From positions 1 through 64,000 of the forward strand of contig JAGATC010000006.1 in NCBI GenBank assembly GCA_017621455.1: 64,000 nt of DNA. Reading direction: 5' to 3'. The position numbers and the translations under genes were made by a program. Origin of the DNA: Alistipes sp. (GTDB taxonomy: Bacteria > Bacteroidota > Bacteroidia > Bacteroidales > Rikenellaceae). Below, piece by piece: positions 36,758 through 43,275 of this stretch; positions within the stretch are counted from its first letter, which is position 1, and every line of letters starts with the position of its first letter. Below the pieces are notes generated by a model, which was not told where the DNA came from, ran no database searches, and saw only the letters and a program-made list of their open reading frames with translations.

Positions 36758-37631
36758 TTTCGTACTTGCTTTTATTGGGTAATAGCTGCTCGAATGACTC
36801 AATTAGGACCGTGCGCAGCTCCTCGAAACGTTCATGGCTTAGCTGCACATCGTTTGTGCATGTGAATCTCTTATCGGGATTTGTTATAAAGCGTCGCAGC
36901 TTCTCTATGGATGTTATGCCGAGCGAGAAATGACGCTTCGAGAGGCGGTGATTCTCGAGCTTCCCTTTCAGATACATATAGTTCAAAAAGACATACTGCG
37001 AGATGTTGCTGGCCTTGCGCGTGGTGGTTATAGAGGCGCGTATATCATCCTCTGCTAATCTGTATAGCTCCTCACATTCGCTCTTAATCATGGGCGTACA
37101 TACGTGCTGAGGACGTAGGAATGCTAACGAAGGCTTGAGTCCGAGCGCTTTGCGTGCCACTCTGTCGGAGTTGCGACATATCTTCTTAAACATGTCGAAG
37201 GCGAAGAGGTGATGACTCATGCCGAGTTGTCCCTTGCCATCTACGAAGAAGTCTGTGGGCTTGCAGGGCTGAAGCGGGAAGACGTCGTCGTTGAAGTAGA
37301 CGTATTGCTCTTCAAGACCCTTGATGCGATGAATATGCAGCTCGATGGGGTTGCAGTTGAATGTAGGCAAAAACTCCTCGGGGATAATCTCCTTGTGCAG
37401 TACGATATTTACCGTGTCGCGGTTTACCCACTCGGGCACCTGACTCTCGCGTGCCACCACAAGGTATACATTGCGCACAAACGGCATGTTTACCTCGATA
37501 CCACGTAGCAGGTAACGCAATGTGCCCCAGTCCCTAAAGCGCTTCTCGAGAATGGGTATGTTTGTAGCTTTCTCGTAGTCTTTCTGCCACAAGGGATCTA
37601 AGCCATTTACGTATGTTATAACGACATCCAT
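36747..37631 (-). CDS. Stealth-family sugar-phosphate transferase (copy 1, divergent)
   Basis: 294 residues, a more distant Stealth protein: CR1 reads MDVVITYVNGLDPLW and CR2 includes PEEFLPTFNCNPIELHIHRI and YVYFNDDVFPL. The protein lacks the identical block shared by the two following genes. Start at 37629-37631, chosen because CR1 begins at the extreme N-terminus in this family. It is the first gene of the run, after a -7 element at 37666-37673. Probable role: phosphosugar addition to a cell-surface polysaccharide. Confidence 0.9.
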   Translation of the reverse strand: MDVVITYVNGLDPLWQKDYEKATNIPILEKRFRDWGTLRYLLRGIEVNMPFVRNVYLVVARESQVPEWVNRDTVNIVLHKEIIPEEFLPTFNCNPIELHIHRIKGLEEQYVYFNDDVFPLQPCKPTDFFVDGKGQLGMSHHLFAFDMFKKICRNSDRVARKALGLKPSLAFLRPQHVCTPMIKSECEELYRLAEDDIRASITTTRKASNISQYVFLNYMYLKGKLENHRLSKRHFSLGITSIEKLRRFITNPDKRFTCTNDVQLSHERFEELRTVLIESFEQLLPNKSKYENEL

Positions 37632-37665
37632 CGTAAGGTCTACTAATTCTTCGTAAATCAAAACG

Positions 37666-37673
37666 CAAATATA
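37666..37673 (-). promoter_or_regulatory. Stealth operon -7 element
   Basis: TATATTTG on the minus strand 34 bp before the first Stealth gene; no exact -33 TTTG at the usual distance. Confidence 0.5.
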
Positions 37674-37748
37674 ATGCAAATTATTTTGAAATGGCATTAT
37701 TTGGCCATTTTTTTTAACGGCATTGAAGAATTTAGGCTTGGTCGTAAA

Positions 37749-37822
37749 TTTCTGCGCCGTATAGCCACTGATGCAAGCATCAAGCTATACATCGCAAAAA
37801 GTCCCCAATCTTTCGATTGAGG
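37749..37822. repeat. 74-bp direct repeat, copy 1
   Basis: Identical to 37952-38025 except for one base. It contains a hairpin (GTATAGC...GATGC..GCATC..GCTATAC) and ends in a stem (GTCCCCAATC, 37801-37810, with GATTGAGG) that forms a terminator on the minus strand (T5 follows). Confidence 0.92.
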
Positions 37823-37828
37823 TTTAAG

Positions 37829-37843
37829 CGGGATGACAAGATT
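37829..37843 (-). pseudogene. Fragment of tRNA-Pro 3' end (15 bp)
   Basis: CGGGATGACAAGATT equals the acceptor and T-arm region of the tRNA-Pro at 38313-38390. It is followed by unrelated sequence with a hairpin (GACTTTAGCT / AGCTAAAGTC, 37850-37872). Confidence 0.6.
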
Positions 37844-37921
37844 GGCTACGACTTTAGCTGGGAGCTAAAGTCGCTTAACGCCCATCTTGTGCACACCCTT
37901 AATGGCCTGCACAAAGCATTC

Positions 37922-38037
37922 GTAAGCAGTGGTCTAACGATAAATCGTCACTTTCTGCGCCGTATAGCCACTGATGCAAGCATCAAGCTATACAACGCAA
38001 AAAGTCCCCAATCTTTCGATTGAGGACCACTGCTTAC
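37922..38037. repeat. Element bounded by 13-bp inverted repeats
   Basis: GTAAGCAGTGGTC at 37922-37934 and GACCACTGCTTAC at 38025-38037 are perfect inverted repeats that enclose copy 2 of the 74-bp direct repeat. The whole 116 bp can fold as one branched structure. No coding sequence is convincing in it. Confidence 0.75.
37952..38025. repeat. 74-bp direct repeat, copy 2
   Basis: Second copy, 203 bp after the first. It ends in GTCCCCAATC-TTTC-GATTGAGGAC (38004-38027), a minus-strand terminator with T5 after the stem. Confidence 0.92.
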
Positions 38038-38045
38038 TCAGCTTT

Positions 38046-38067
38046 GTCGGGATGACAAGATTCGAAC
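38046..38067 (-). pseudogene. Fragment of tRNA-Pro 3' end (22 bp)
   Basis: Twenty-two bases are identical to 38315-38336, the 3' acceptor strand, T-arm and loop of tRNA-Pro. The sequence then diverges. Such partial 3' copies are what integrases leave at tRNA attachment sites. The stretch 38068-38270 holds no recognisable gene. Confidence 0.7.
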
Positions 38068-38269
38068 GGCTAACCGCGATGCGGTTAAAGCCGTAGCGCG
38101 GATACCGCTGAAAAAAAAGCGCAGCCGAAGGCGAGCAATAAATCGCGATTCTATCCGCGCAACTTGCCCTTAGAGAATACTTACCATCCAGAACTGGAGC
38201 AGGTAGAGGCGCAAGGCGACTCCTTTTGTTTTGAGGCTATCGTGGTGCTTGCACCTAACGGATAGCTAC

Positions 38270-38302
38270 AAAACAAAAGTAGCGTAACTTTCGTTACGCT
38301 AC
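38270..38302 (-). terminator. tRNA-Pro terminator
   Basis: Perfect 10-bp stem GTAGCGTAAC / GTTACGCTAC with a GAAA loop on the minus strand, followed by TTTTGTTTTG. Confidence 0.88.
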
Positions 38303-38312
38303 CTGCTCAAAT

Positions 38313-38390
38313 TGGTCGGGATGACAAGATTCGAACTTGCGACAACACGCCCCCCAGACGTGTACTCTAACCGGGCTGAGCTACATCCCG
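38313..38390 (-). tRNA. tRNA-Pro (GGG anticodon)
   Basis: Cloverleaf: acceptor CGGGATG/CATCCCG, D-arm GCTC/GAGT, anticodon stem CACGT/GCGTG with loop CTGGGGG (anticodon GGG), T-arm GCAAG/CTTGT with TTCGAAT. The discriminator is A and CCA is encoded. Partial copies of its 3' end occur to the left. Confidence 0.95.
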
Positions 38391-38406
38391 AACTGGTTTT
38401 GCGGTG

Positions 38407-38414
38407 CAAAGATA
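38407..38414 (-). promoter_or_regulatory. tRNA-Pro -7 element
   Basis: TATCTTTG on the minus strand, 17 bp before the tRNA 5' end, with a weak -33 (TTGC) about 20 bp upstream. Confidence 0.6.
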
Positions 38415-38457
38415 ATAATAAATTTTCTAATAATGCAAGTTTATCTCAAAAAAAATG

Positions 38458-38465
38458 TAACTTTG
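38458..38465 (+). promoter_or_regulatory. -7 element abutting the ABC importer start codon
   Basis: TAACTTTG ends 4 bp before the ATG at 38470, so the transcript could be leaderless. No clear -33 element. Confidence 0.45.
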
Positions 38466-38469
38466 TAGC

Positions 38470-39600
38470 ATGAAATGCCTGCTCAAAATATTTGCAGTTG
38501 CTCTAATAGGCTCATTGTTCGTAGGTTGTAGTGGCGGTGAGAAGCGCGGAGCAGAGAGCTTTGCTAATAGAGTTTATACCCCACAGTATGCCTCGGGTTT
38601 TACCATCGATGCTGACGACAGGGGTAACACTCTTGTGCGCGTTACACGCCCTTGGCAGGGCGATGCAATCAAGGAGCAGACGCTCGCAATCTTCGCCAGT
38701 GAGGATGCTGCCGAGGGCTACGAGGGTGAATATATTGTGGGCCCCGCTCGCAGGGTGGTGTGCATGTCGACAAGCTATATCGCCATGCTCGATGCCATAG
38801 ATGCAGTTGATGCTGTGGTGGGTGTATCTGGTAAGCAATTCGTTATGAATGAGACGGTTGCTTCAAACCCCAAGGTCGAGGATGTGGGCTACGATAGCAA
38901 CCTAAACTATGAGACGCTGGTTATGCTCCGCCCCGATGTGGTGCTTATGTATGGTGTCACGGCGGAGAATGGTGCTGTGACTGCCAAGCTGCGCGACCTT
39001 GAGATACCATACCTCTATCTTGGCGATTACACCGAGGAGTCTCCTTTGGGTAAGGCCGAGTGGCTTGTGGCAGTAGCGGAGATTATGGGATGCAGAGAGC
39101 TTGGTATAGAGCGATTTACGGAGATAGAACAACGTTATATAGATACCAAAAACAGTGTTCAGTGTACTGCCTCGGCACCTAAGGTGATGTTTAACCTACC
39201 TTACCAGGATGTTTGGTATATGCCTTCGGATGATAGCTATATGGTACAGCTCGTTGAGGATGCCGGCGGCGAGTATATATATAAGGGTGAGAACCCCACG
39301 GGAGGCTCGAAAGCTATAAGCCTGGAGGAGGCCTACTTGCTTGTATCTAAGGCTGATATATGGTTAAACGTAGGTCAGTGCTCAACGCTCGATGAGTTGC
39401 GACGCATGGCGCCCCACTTCGCTACGACGCCCGTTGTCGAGAGCGGTGAGGTATATAATAACAATAAACGTCGCACGACGGCAGGGGGTAGCGACTTCTG
39501 GGAGTCGGCCATTGTTCGACCAGATGTAGTGTTGGAGGACTTAGCAACAATCATTGCGGGTGGTGACGGCAAACTATACTATCATCAACAGCTTGAGTAA
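38470..39600 (+). CDS. ABC importer substrate-binding lipoprotein (BtuF/FecB type)
   Basis: 376 residues with lipobox (FVGC, Cys20) and the class III binding-protein fold: MSTSYIAMLDAID, NYETLVMLRPDVVLMYG and AISLEEAYLLVSKADIWLNVG. It delivers a metal chelate (iron-siderophore, heme or cobalamin) to the permease encoded next. The substrate cannot be chosen from sequence, and no cobalamin riboswitch is seen upstream. First gene of a three-gene operon (3-bp gap, then a 4-bp overlap). Confidence 0.88.
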   Translation: MKCLLKIFAVALIGSLFVGCSGGEKRGAESFANRVYTPQYASGFTIDADDRGNTLVRVTRPWQGDAIKEQTLAIFASEDAAEGYEGEYIVGPARRVVCMSTSYIAMLDAIDAVDAVVGVSGKQFVMNETVASNPKVEDVGYDSNLNYETLVMLRPDVVLMYGVTAENGAVTAKLRDLEIPYLYLGDYTEESPLGKAEWLVAVAEIMGCRELGIERFTEIEQRYIDTKNSVQCTASAPKVMFNLPYQDVWYMPSDDSYMVQLVEDAGGEYIYKGENPTGGSKAISLEEAYLLVSKADIWLNVGQCSTLDELRRMAPHFATTPVVESGEVYNNNKRRTTAGGSDFWESAIVRPDVVLEDLATIIAGGDGKLYYHQQLE

Positions 39601-39603
39601 CAG

Positions 39604-40632
39604 ATGAATCAGTCGCAGCGACATATACTTCACACGACGCTATTTGTGCTTCTTGGCGTAGCCTTCGTAGGCCTCGCCATTGCCGATATGCTTATCGGCC
39701 CGCAGCCGATACCCGTGGGTGAGATTGTCTCGTCGCTGTGGGGTGATGTGAGTGATGAATATGCCACCATCATCTATAAGCTACGCATGCCTAAGGTCAT
39801 TGTGGCCATTGTTGCGGGCATGGCGCTCTCGGCGAGTGGACTGCTTATGCAGACTCTCTTTAGAAACCCACTGGCAGGCCCCTATGTGCTGGGTATCAAC
39901 TCGGGAGCGAGCTTTGGCGTGGCACTCTTTACGTTGGCTATGCCCATGCTTGCTACGGAGGCATCGTGGCTCTTCGATATAGGTCTAACGGGCATGGCGT
40001 GGATAGGCTCTGCGGCGATACTTCTGCTCGTTATGGTGCTCTCGCGCCGTATAAAGAACATAGGTGTGATACTAATCCTCGGCATGATGCTTGGCTCGGC
40101 AATATCATCCCTCGTTGGCATCTTGCAGTATATGGGCACGGATGAGTCATTGAAGGCCTTTGTGGTGTGGACAATGGGCTCAATCTCGAATGTCACCACC
40201 GACCAGCTATATATCTTTGTCCCAGTCGTAGCCACGGGTTTGCTCTTGGCACTTGTCGCTGCTAAGCCACTCAATATGTTGCTGTTGGGTGAGCATAACG
40301 CACGCACTATGGGTCTGCGCGTGGGCCTCTCGCGTACGATTATCTTCATCTCTACCACGCTTTTGGCTGGTACCGTCACGGCATATTGTGGACCTATCGG
40401 ATTTATAGGCCTCGCCATGCCTCACCTTGCGCGCATGACCTTCCGCACGTCGGACCATCGTGTGCTTATGCCCGCGGCAATGCTTTGGGGTGCTGTGGCT
40501 ATGTTGCTCTGCGCTCTTGTGAGCGACATCATCGCGCGCTATAGCGTTATGCTGCCAGTCAATACACTCACGGCGCTGCTTGGCATACCCATTATCATAT
40601 TCGTTGTACTTCGTAATCGTAACCGCCAATGA
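39604..40632 (+). CDS. ABC importer permease (FecCD/BtuC family)
   Basis: 342 residues with about ten membrane helices. The family segments are visible: RMPKVIVAIVAGMALSASGLLMQTLFRNPLAGPYVLGINSG (in part: RNPLAGPYVLG) and GPIGFIGLAMPHLAR near the C-terminal third, where the coupling helix contacts the ATPase. Functions as a homodimer in the inner membrane. The stop overlaps the next ATG (ATGA). Confidence 0.93.
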   Translation: MNQSQRHILHTTLFVLLGVAFVGLAIADMLIGPQPIPVGEIVSSLWGDVSDEYATIIYKLRMPKVIVAIVAGMALSASGLLMQTLFRNPLAGPYVLGINSGASFGVALFTLAMPMLATEASWLFDIGLTGMAWIGSAAILLLVMVLSRRIKNIGVILILGMMLGSAISSLVGILQYMGTDESLKAFVVWTMGSISNVTTDQLYIFVPVVATGLLLALVAAKPLNMLLLGEHNARTMGLRVGLSRTIIFISTTLLAGTVTAYCGPIGFIGLAMPHLARMTFRTSDHRVLMPAAMLWGAVAMLLCALVSDIIARYSVMLPVNTLTALLGIPIIIFVVLRNRNRQ

Positions 40633-41387
40633 TAGAGCTTCGTGACATAACCCTCTCGTTTGGCTCGCGTACGCTTGTGGCCAACGCCTCGGCACGCTTC
40701 GAGTGCGGAGAGATGACAGCACTCCTGGGTCGTAATGGCGCAGGAAAGAGTACACTGCTACGTGCCATCGCATCGTTGGGTGATCTTCAGGGTGGTGTGA
40801 TAACTATTAATGGCGTAAGTACTAAAGAGTTACGTAGTGCCGAGCTTGCTCGTATGATGGCCTTTGTAAACACCGAACGTGTGCAGGTTGAGGCGATGAC
40901 TGCCTACGACTTGGTTGCCGTTGGTCGCTCGCCACATACCGACTGGAGCGGTCGCCTTAGGTCGCACGACCATGAGGTAGTGGAGCGCTCACTGCAGGTG
41001 GCTGGTGTCGAGCATCTTGCCGAGCGTTATGTCGAGACGCTGTCGGATGGTGAGTGCCAGAGGGTGATGATAGCACGTGCCTTGGCGCAGGAGACTCCCG
41101 CGATACTCCTCGACGAGCCCACGTCGTACCTCGATATGCCCAATCGCTATGAGCTGTGCACGCTGCTTAGTCGCCTTGCGCACGACGAGGGCAAGTGTGT
41201 GATATTCTCCACACACGAACTTGATATAGCCCTTACACTGGCAGATAATATCGCTCTCGTAGACAATCCCCAATTGTACTATATGCCTACAGATGAGATG
41301 ATTGCCTCGGGAAATATAGAGCGTCTGTTCGATAGCCGTCATGTTGCTTTCGATGCCGCAACACGCTCGATACGCTTCAAGCGATAG
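40629..41387 (+). CDS. ABC importer ATPase (FecE/BtuD family)
   Basis: 252 residues with Walker A (LLGRNGAGKSTLL), the Q-loop replaced by MMAFVNTERV (Asn instead of Gln, worth noting), signature LSDGECQRVMIARAL and Walker B AILLDEPTSYLD followed by STHELDIAL. It powers the permease encoded upstream. The missing Q-loop Gln occurs in some family members and does not by itself imply loss of function. Confidence 0.92.
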   Translation: MIELRDITLSFGSRTLVANASARFECGEMTALLGRNGAGKSTLLRAIASLGDLQGGVITINGVSTKELRSAELARMMAFVNTERVQVEAMTAYDLVAVGRSPHTDWSGRLRSHDHEVVERSLQVAGVEHLAERYVETLSDGECQRVMIARALAQETPAILLDEPTSYLDMPNRYELCTLLSRLAHDEGKCVIFSTHELDIALTLADNIALVDNPQLYYMPTDEMIASGNIERLFDSRHVAFDAATRSIRFKR

Positions 41388-41450
41388 AGGTGTGATGTCG
41401 GTGATTTCGAGTGGTAAAATGTCGCTTTTGGGAATTTTTTAGGAAATTCC

Positions 41451-41481
41451 TTTGTCAAATGGAAATTTTTGCGTACCTTCG
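41451..41481 (+). promoter_or_regulatory. tRNA-Glu promoter
   Basis: TTTG at 41451-41454, 19 bp, TACCTTCG at 41474-41481. The TTCG variant of the -7 element also appears before ftsY. The stretch 41388-41450 holds no gene. Confidence 0.7.
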
Positions 41482-41522
41482 CACCGCTAAATTGCTCACT
41501 TACATGTGGCTGTTAGTGGATT

Positions 41523-41594
41523 GGCCCGTTCGTCTATCGGTTAGGACGCAAGATTTTCATTCTTGAAAGAGGAGTTCGACTCTCCTACGGGCTG
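41523..41594 (+). tRNA. tRNA-Glu (TTC anticodon)
   Basis: Acceptor GGCCCGT/ACGGGCT, D-arm in GTCTATCGGTTAGGAC, anticodon stem CAAGA/TCTTG with loop TTTTCAT (anticodon TTC), T-arm GGAGT/ACTCTCC region with TTCGA. CCA is not fully encoded. It lies 179 bp before rpsT. Confidence 0.95.
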
Positions 41595-41773
41595 CACTTG
41601 GCGTGTCGCACTACGGTGCGGTGCGTGCGGTTTAAGTTTTGTTTTAGGAGCGGGCTAACTGCCTATCCGACAGCGACTACGGTCGTAAGTAGTGTGGGCC
41701 GACAGACACTCGAAATATTGTGACGGCAAAACAATAGAAACATAAAAAGTAAAAAATAAAAACAAGTAAAACT
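41595..41773 (+). other. Structured leader region before rpsT
   Basis: The 179 bp between tRNA-Glu and rpsT contain several short hairpins (GCAC-TACG-GTGC at 41606-41617, CGAC-TACG-GTCG at 41673-41684) and no coding sequence. It may be an autoregulatory leader of the S20 mRNA or read-through from the tRNA; no known leader motif is recognised with confidence. Confidence 0.4.
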
Positions 41774-42025
41774 ATGGCAAACCACAAGTCATCAAAGAAG
41801 AGAATTCGTCAGACCGTAACAAAGCGTGCACACAACCGTCTTTACCACAAGACTGCTCGTAATGCAGTTAAGGCTTTGCGTCAGACTACCGAGCGCAGCG
41901 CTGCTGAGGCATTGCTTCCAAAGGTAAGCGCAATGTTGGATAAGCTTGCTAAGCACAACATTATCCACAAGAACAAGGCTGGTAACTTGAAGAGCTCGCT
42001 TGCATTGCACGTAAACGCTCTTTAA
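41774..42025 (+). CDS. rpsT: 30S ribosomal protein S20
   Basis: An 83-residue, very basic, helical protein with the family N-terminus ([21 protein letters not shown]) and the [11 protein letters not shown] helix. It binds 16S rRNA early in small-subunit assembly. Alone in its unit, followed by a strong terminator. Confidence 0.96.
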   Translation: MANHKSSKKRIRQTVTKRAHNRLYHKTARNAVKALRQTTERSAAEALLPKVSAMLDKLAKHNIIHKNKAGNLKSSLALHVNAL

Positions 42026-42068
42026 TTTCTTGTGAAAAGCCGCAATCTGCGGCATATTCCAGAAAGCT

Positions 42069-42114
42069 AACTACCGCAGGATGTACGTTTGGTACTTCCT
42101 GCGGTAGTTGCTTT
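42069..42114 (+). terminator. rpsT terminator
   Basis: 13-bp perfect stem AACTACCGCAGGA / TCCTGCGGTAGTT (42069-42081, 42097-42109) with a smaller inner stem, then GCTTTATG. Confidence 0.75.
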
Positions 42115-42124
42115 ATGTGCAAAG

Positions 42125-42183
42125 AGGATTCAGGGAGGGGTAGGGAGGTTTCAGGGAGGATTCAGGGAGGATTCAGGGAGGGC
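42125..42183. repeat. Short tandem repeat (CAGGGAGG-type)
   Basis: Four to five imperfect copies of an 11-14 bp unit built on ATTCAGGGAGG. No gene. Confidence 0.8.
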
Positions 42184-42239
42184 GGAGTACGTTAGGCGCG
42201 TTGTCACTAACCATTCTCTGTTCTCTCCCTGCCCGCATT

Positions 42240-43135
42240 GTCGCTGCCATTCCGCACACCCACGTTGTCATTCCGCACACCCACGTTGTCATTCTGAGCG
42301 TAGCGAAGAATCTGGTAATCGGGATGATAGTATCTTTGCTCTTGCCAGATCCTTCGACTCCGCTGCGCTGTGCTCAGGATGACAGGGAATGCTCGGAGTG
42401 ACGAACACACGTCACCCCTATGTTCACGGGTAGGTTTTTACCTACCCACATTACGGTGGAACGCGGTGGATGGGTGTGGGGCGCGGTGGGGCGCAGTGGA
42501 TGGGCGCGGGTATTATTTTTAATACCCGCGTCGATGGTGGGGTACACTTATATAAACGCGTCATTGCGAGGGCTTTGCCCGTGGCAATCTAATGAGCTCC
42601 CCACGTCGCTTCGCTCCTCGGGATGACGTTCCCGCAACACATCCCGATACTCCACACTATGCGGGTATACAAAAGTATACCCACAACATCATGCTGCCAC
42701 GCTCATACAATGCGGGTATTAAAAATAATACCCGCATAGGGGTGGGGACTCGGAGGGGGGGCGTAGTCAGTATCAATTATGCTCTCCACCGCCCTTATAC
42801 AGCGGTAGATTCCCACGTCGGGACAGGGAGACTTCATCATGTTTCCAAACCTTATTACTTGCCCCTCCTCGGAATGACGGTTTATGTCATTCCCTCTTTG
42901 TCATTCCGTACACCCACGTTGTCATTCTGAGCATAGCGAAGAATCTGGTAATCGGTGTGATAGTATCTTTGCTCTCGCCAGTTCCTTCGACTCCGCTGCG
43001 CTGCGCTCAGGATGACAAACACTCCCACGTTCACGGGTATTAAAAATAATACCCGCATAGGGGTAGGGACTCGGGGGGGCAGCGTGAAAGGAGGCAAGAT
43101 TGCCACGGGCAAAGCCCTCGCAATGACGAGGTTGT
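42240..43135. repeat. Large island of REP-like palindromic repeats
   Basis: About 0.9 kb without a credible gene. It contains five hairpins of one family (arms GCGGGTA...TACCCGC, at 42427-42449, 42506-42529, 42661-42684, 42712-42735, 43034-43056). Two copies of a longer unit starting TCATTCTGAGCGTAGCGAAG occur at 42288 and 42918. Units of the type CATTGCGAGGGCTTTGCCC and CCCCACGTCGCTTCGCTCC, and their inverse near 43100-43130, are also present. Two G7 tracts lie at about 42761 and 43071. The same elements form the island at 24702-25050. Confidence 0.88.
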
Positions 43136-43147
43136 TTGAAGAGGTAT

Positions 43148-43182
43148 AAAAAAATCTCCTCGCGTTTTGACGCGAGGAGATT
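43148..43182. terminator. Terminator at the end of the kinase gene region
   Basis: 12-bp stem AATCTCCTCGCG / CGCGAGGAGATT (43153-43164, 43171-43182). On the minus strand it is followed by T7. A second hairpin without a T-run (CTGCTGGGC / GCCCAGCAG) lies at 43226-43251, nearer the gene. Confidence 0.85.
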
Positions 43183-43275
43183 ATTGCTGATTTCATCAAG
43201 TGGTAATCACTCTTTCTATTCTTTACTGCTGGGCTTGTTTATGCCCAGCAGAAATAAATTGAATGCGCTACGCTA

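Noticed and set aside
37817..38023. Plus-strand open frame of 68 codons between the direct repeats
   Set aside because: It runs through the hairpins, the repeat and the terminator stems; codon pattern is not protein-like and no start signal is seen.
37700..38312. Intact integrase or mobile element at tRNA-Pro
   Set aside because: No open frame with recombinase motifs is present; only att-like fragments and repeats remain.
42089..43199. Several open frames of 65-112 codons on both strands
   Set aside because: They are made of palindromic repeats read in different frames; repeats give the same peptide fragments in unrelated order.
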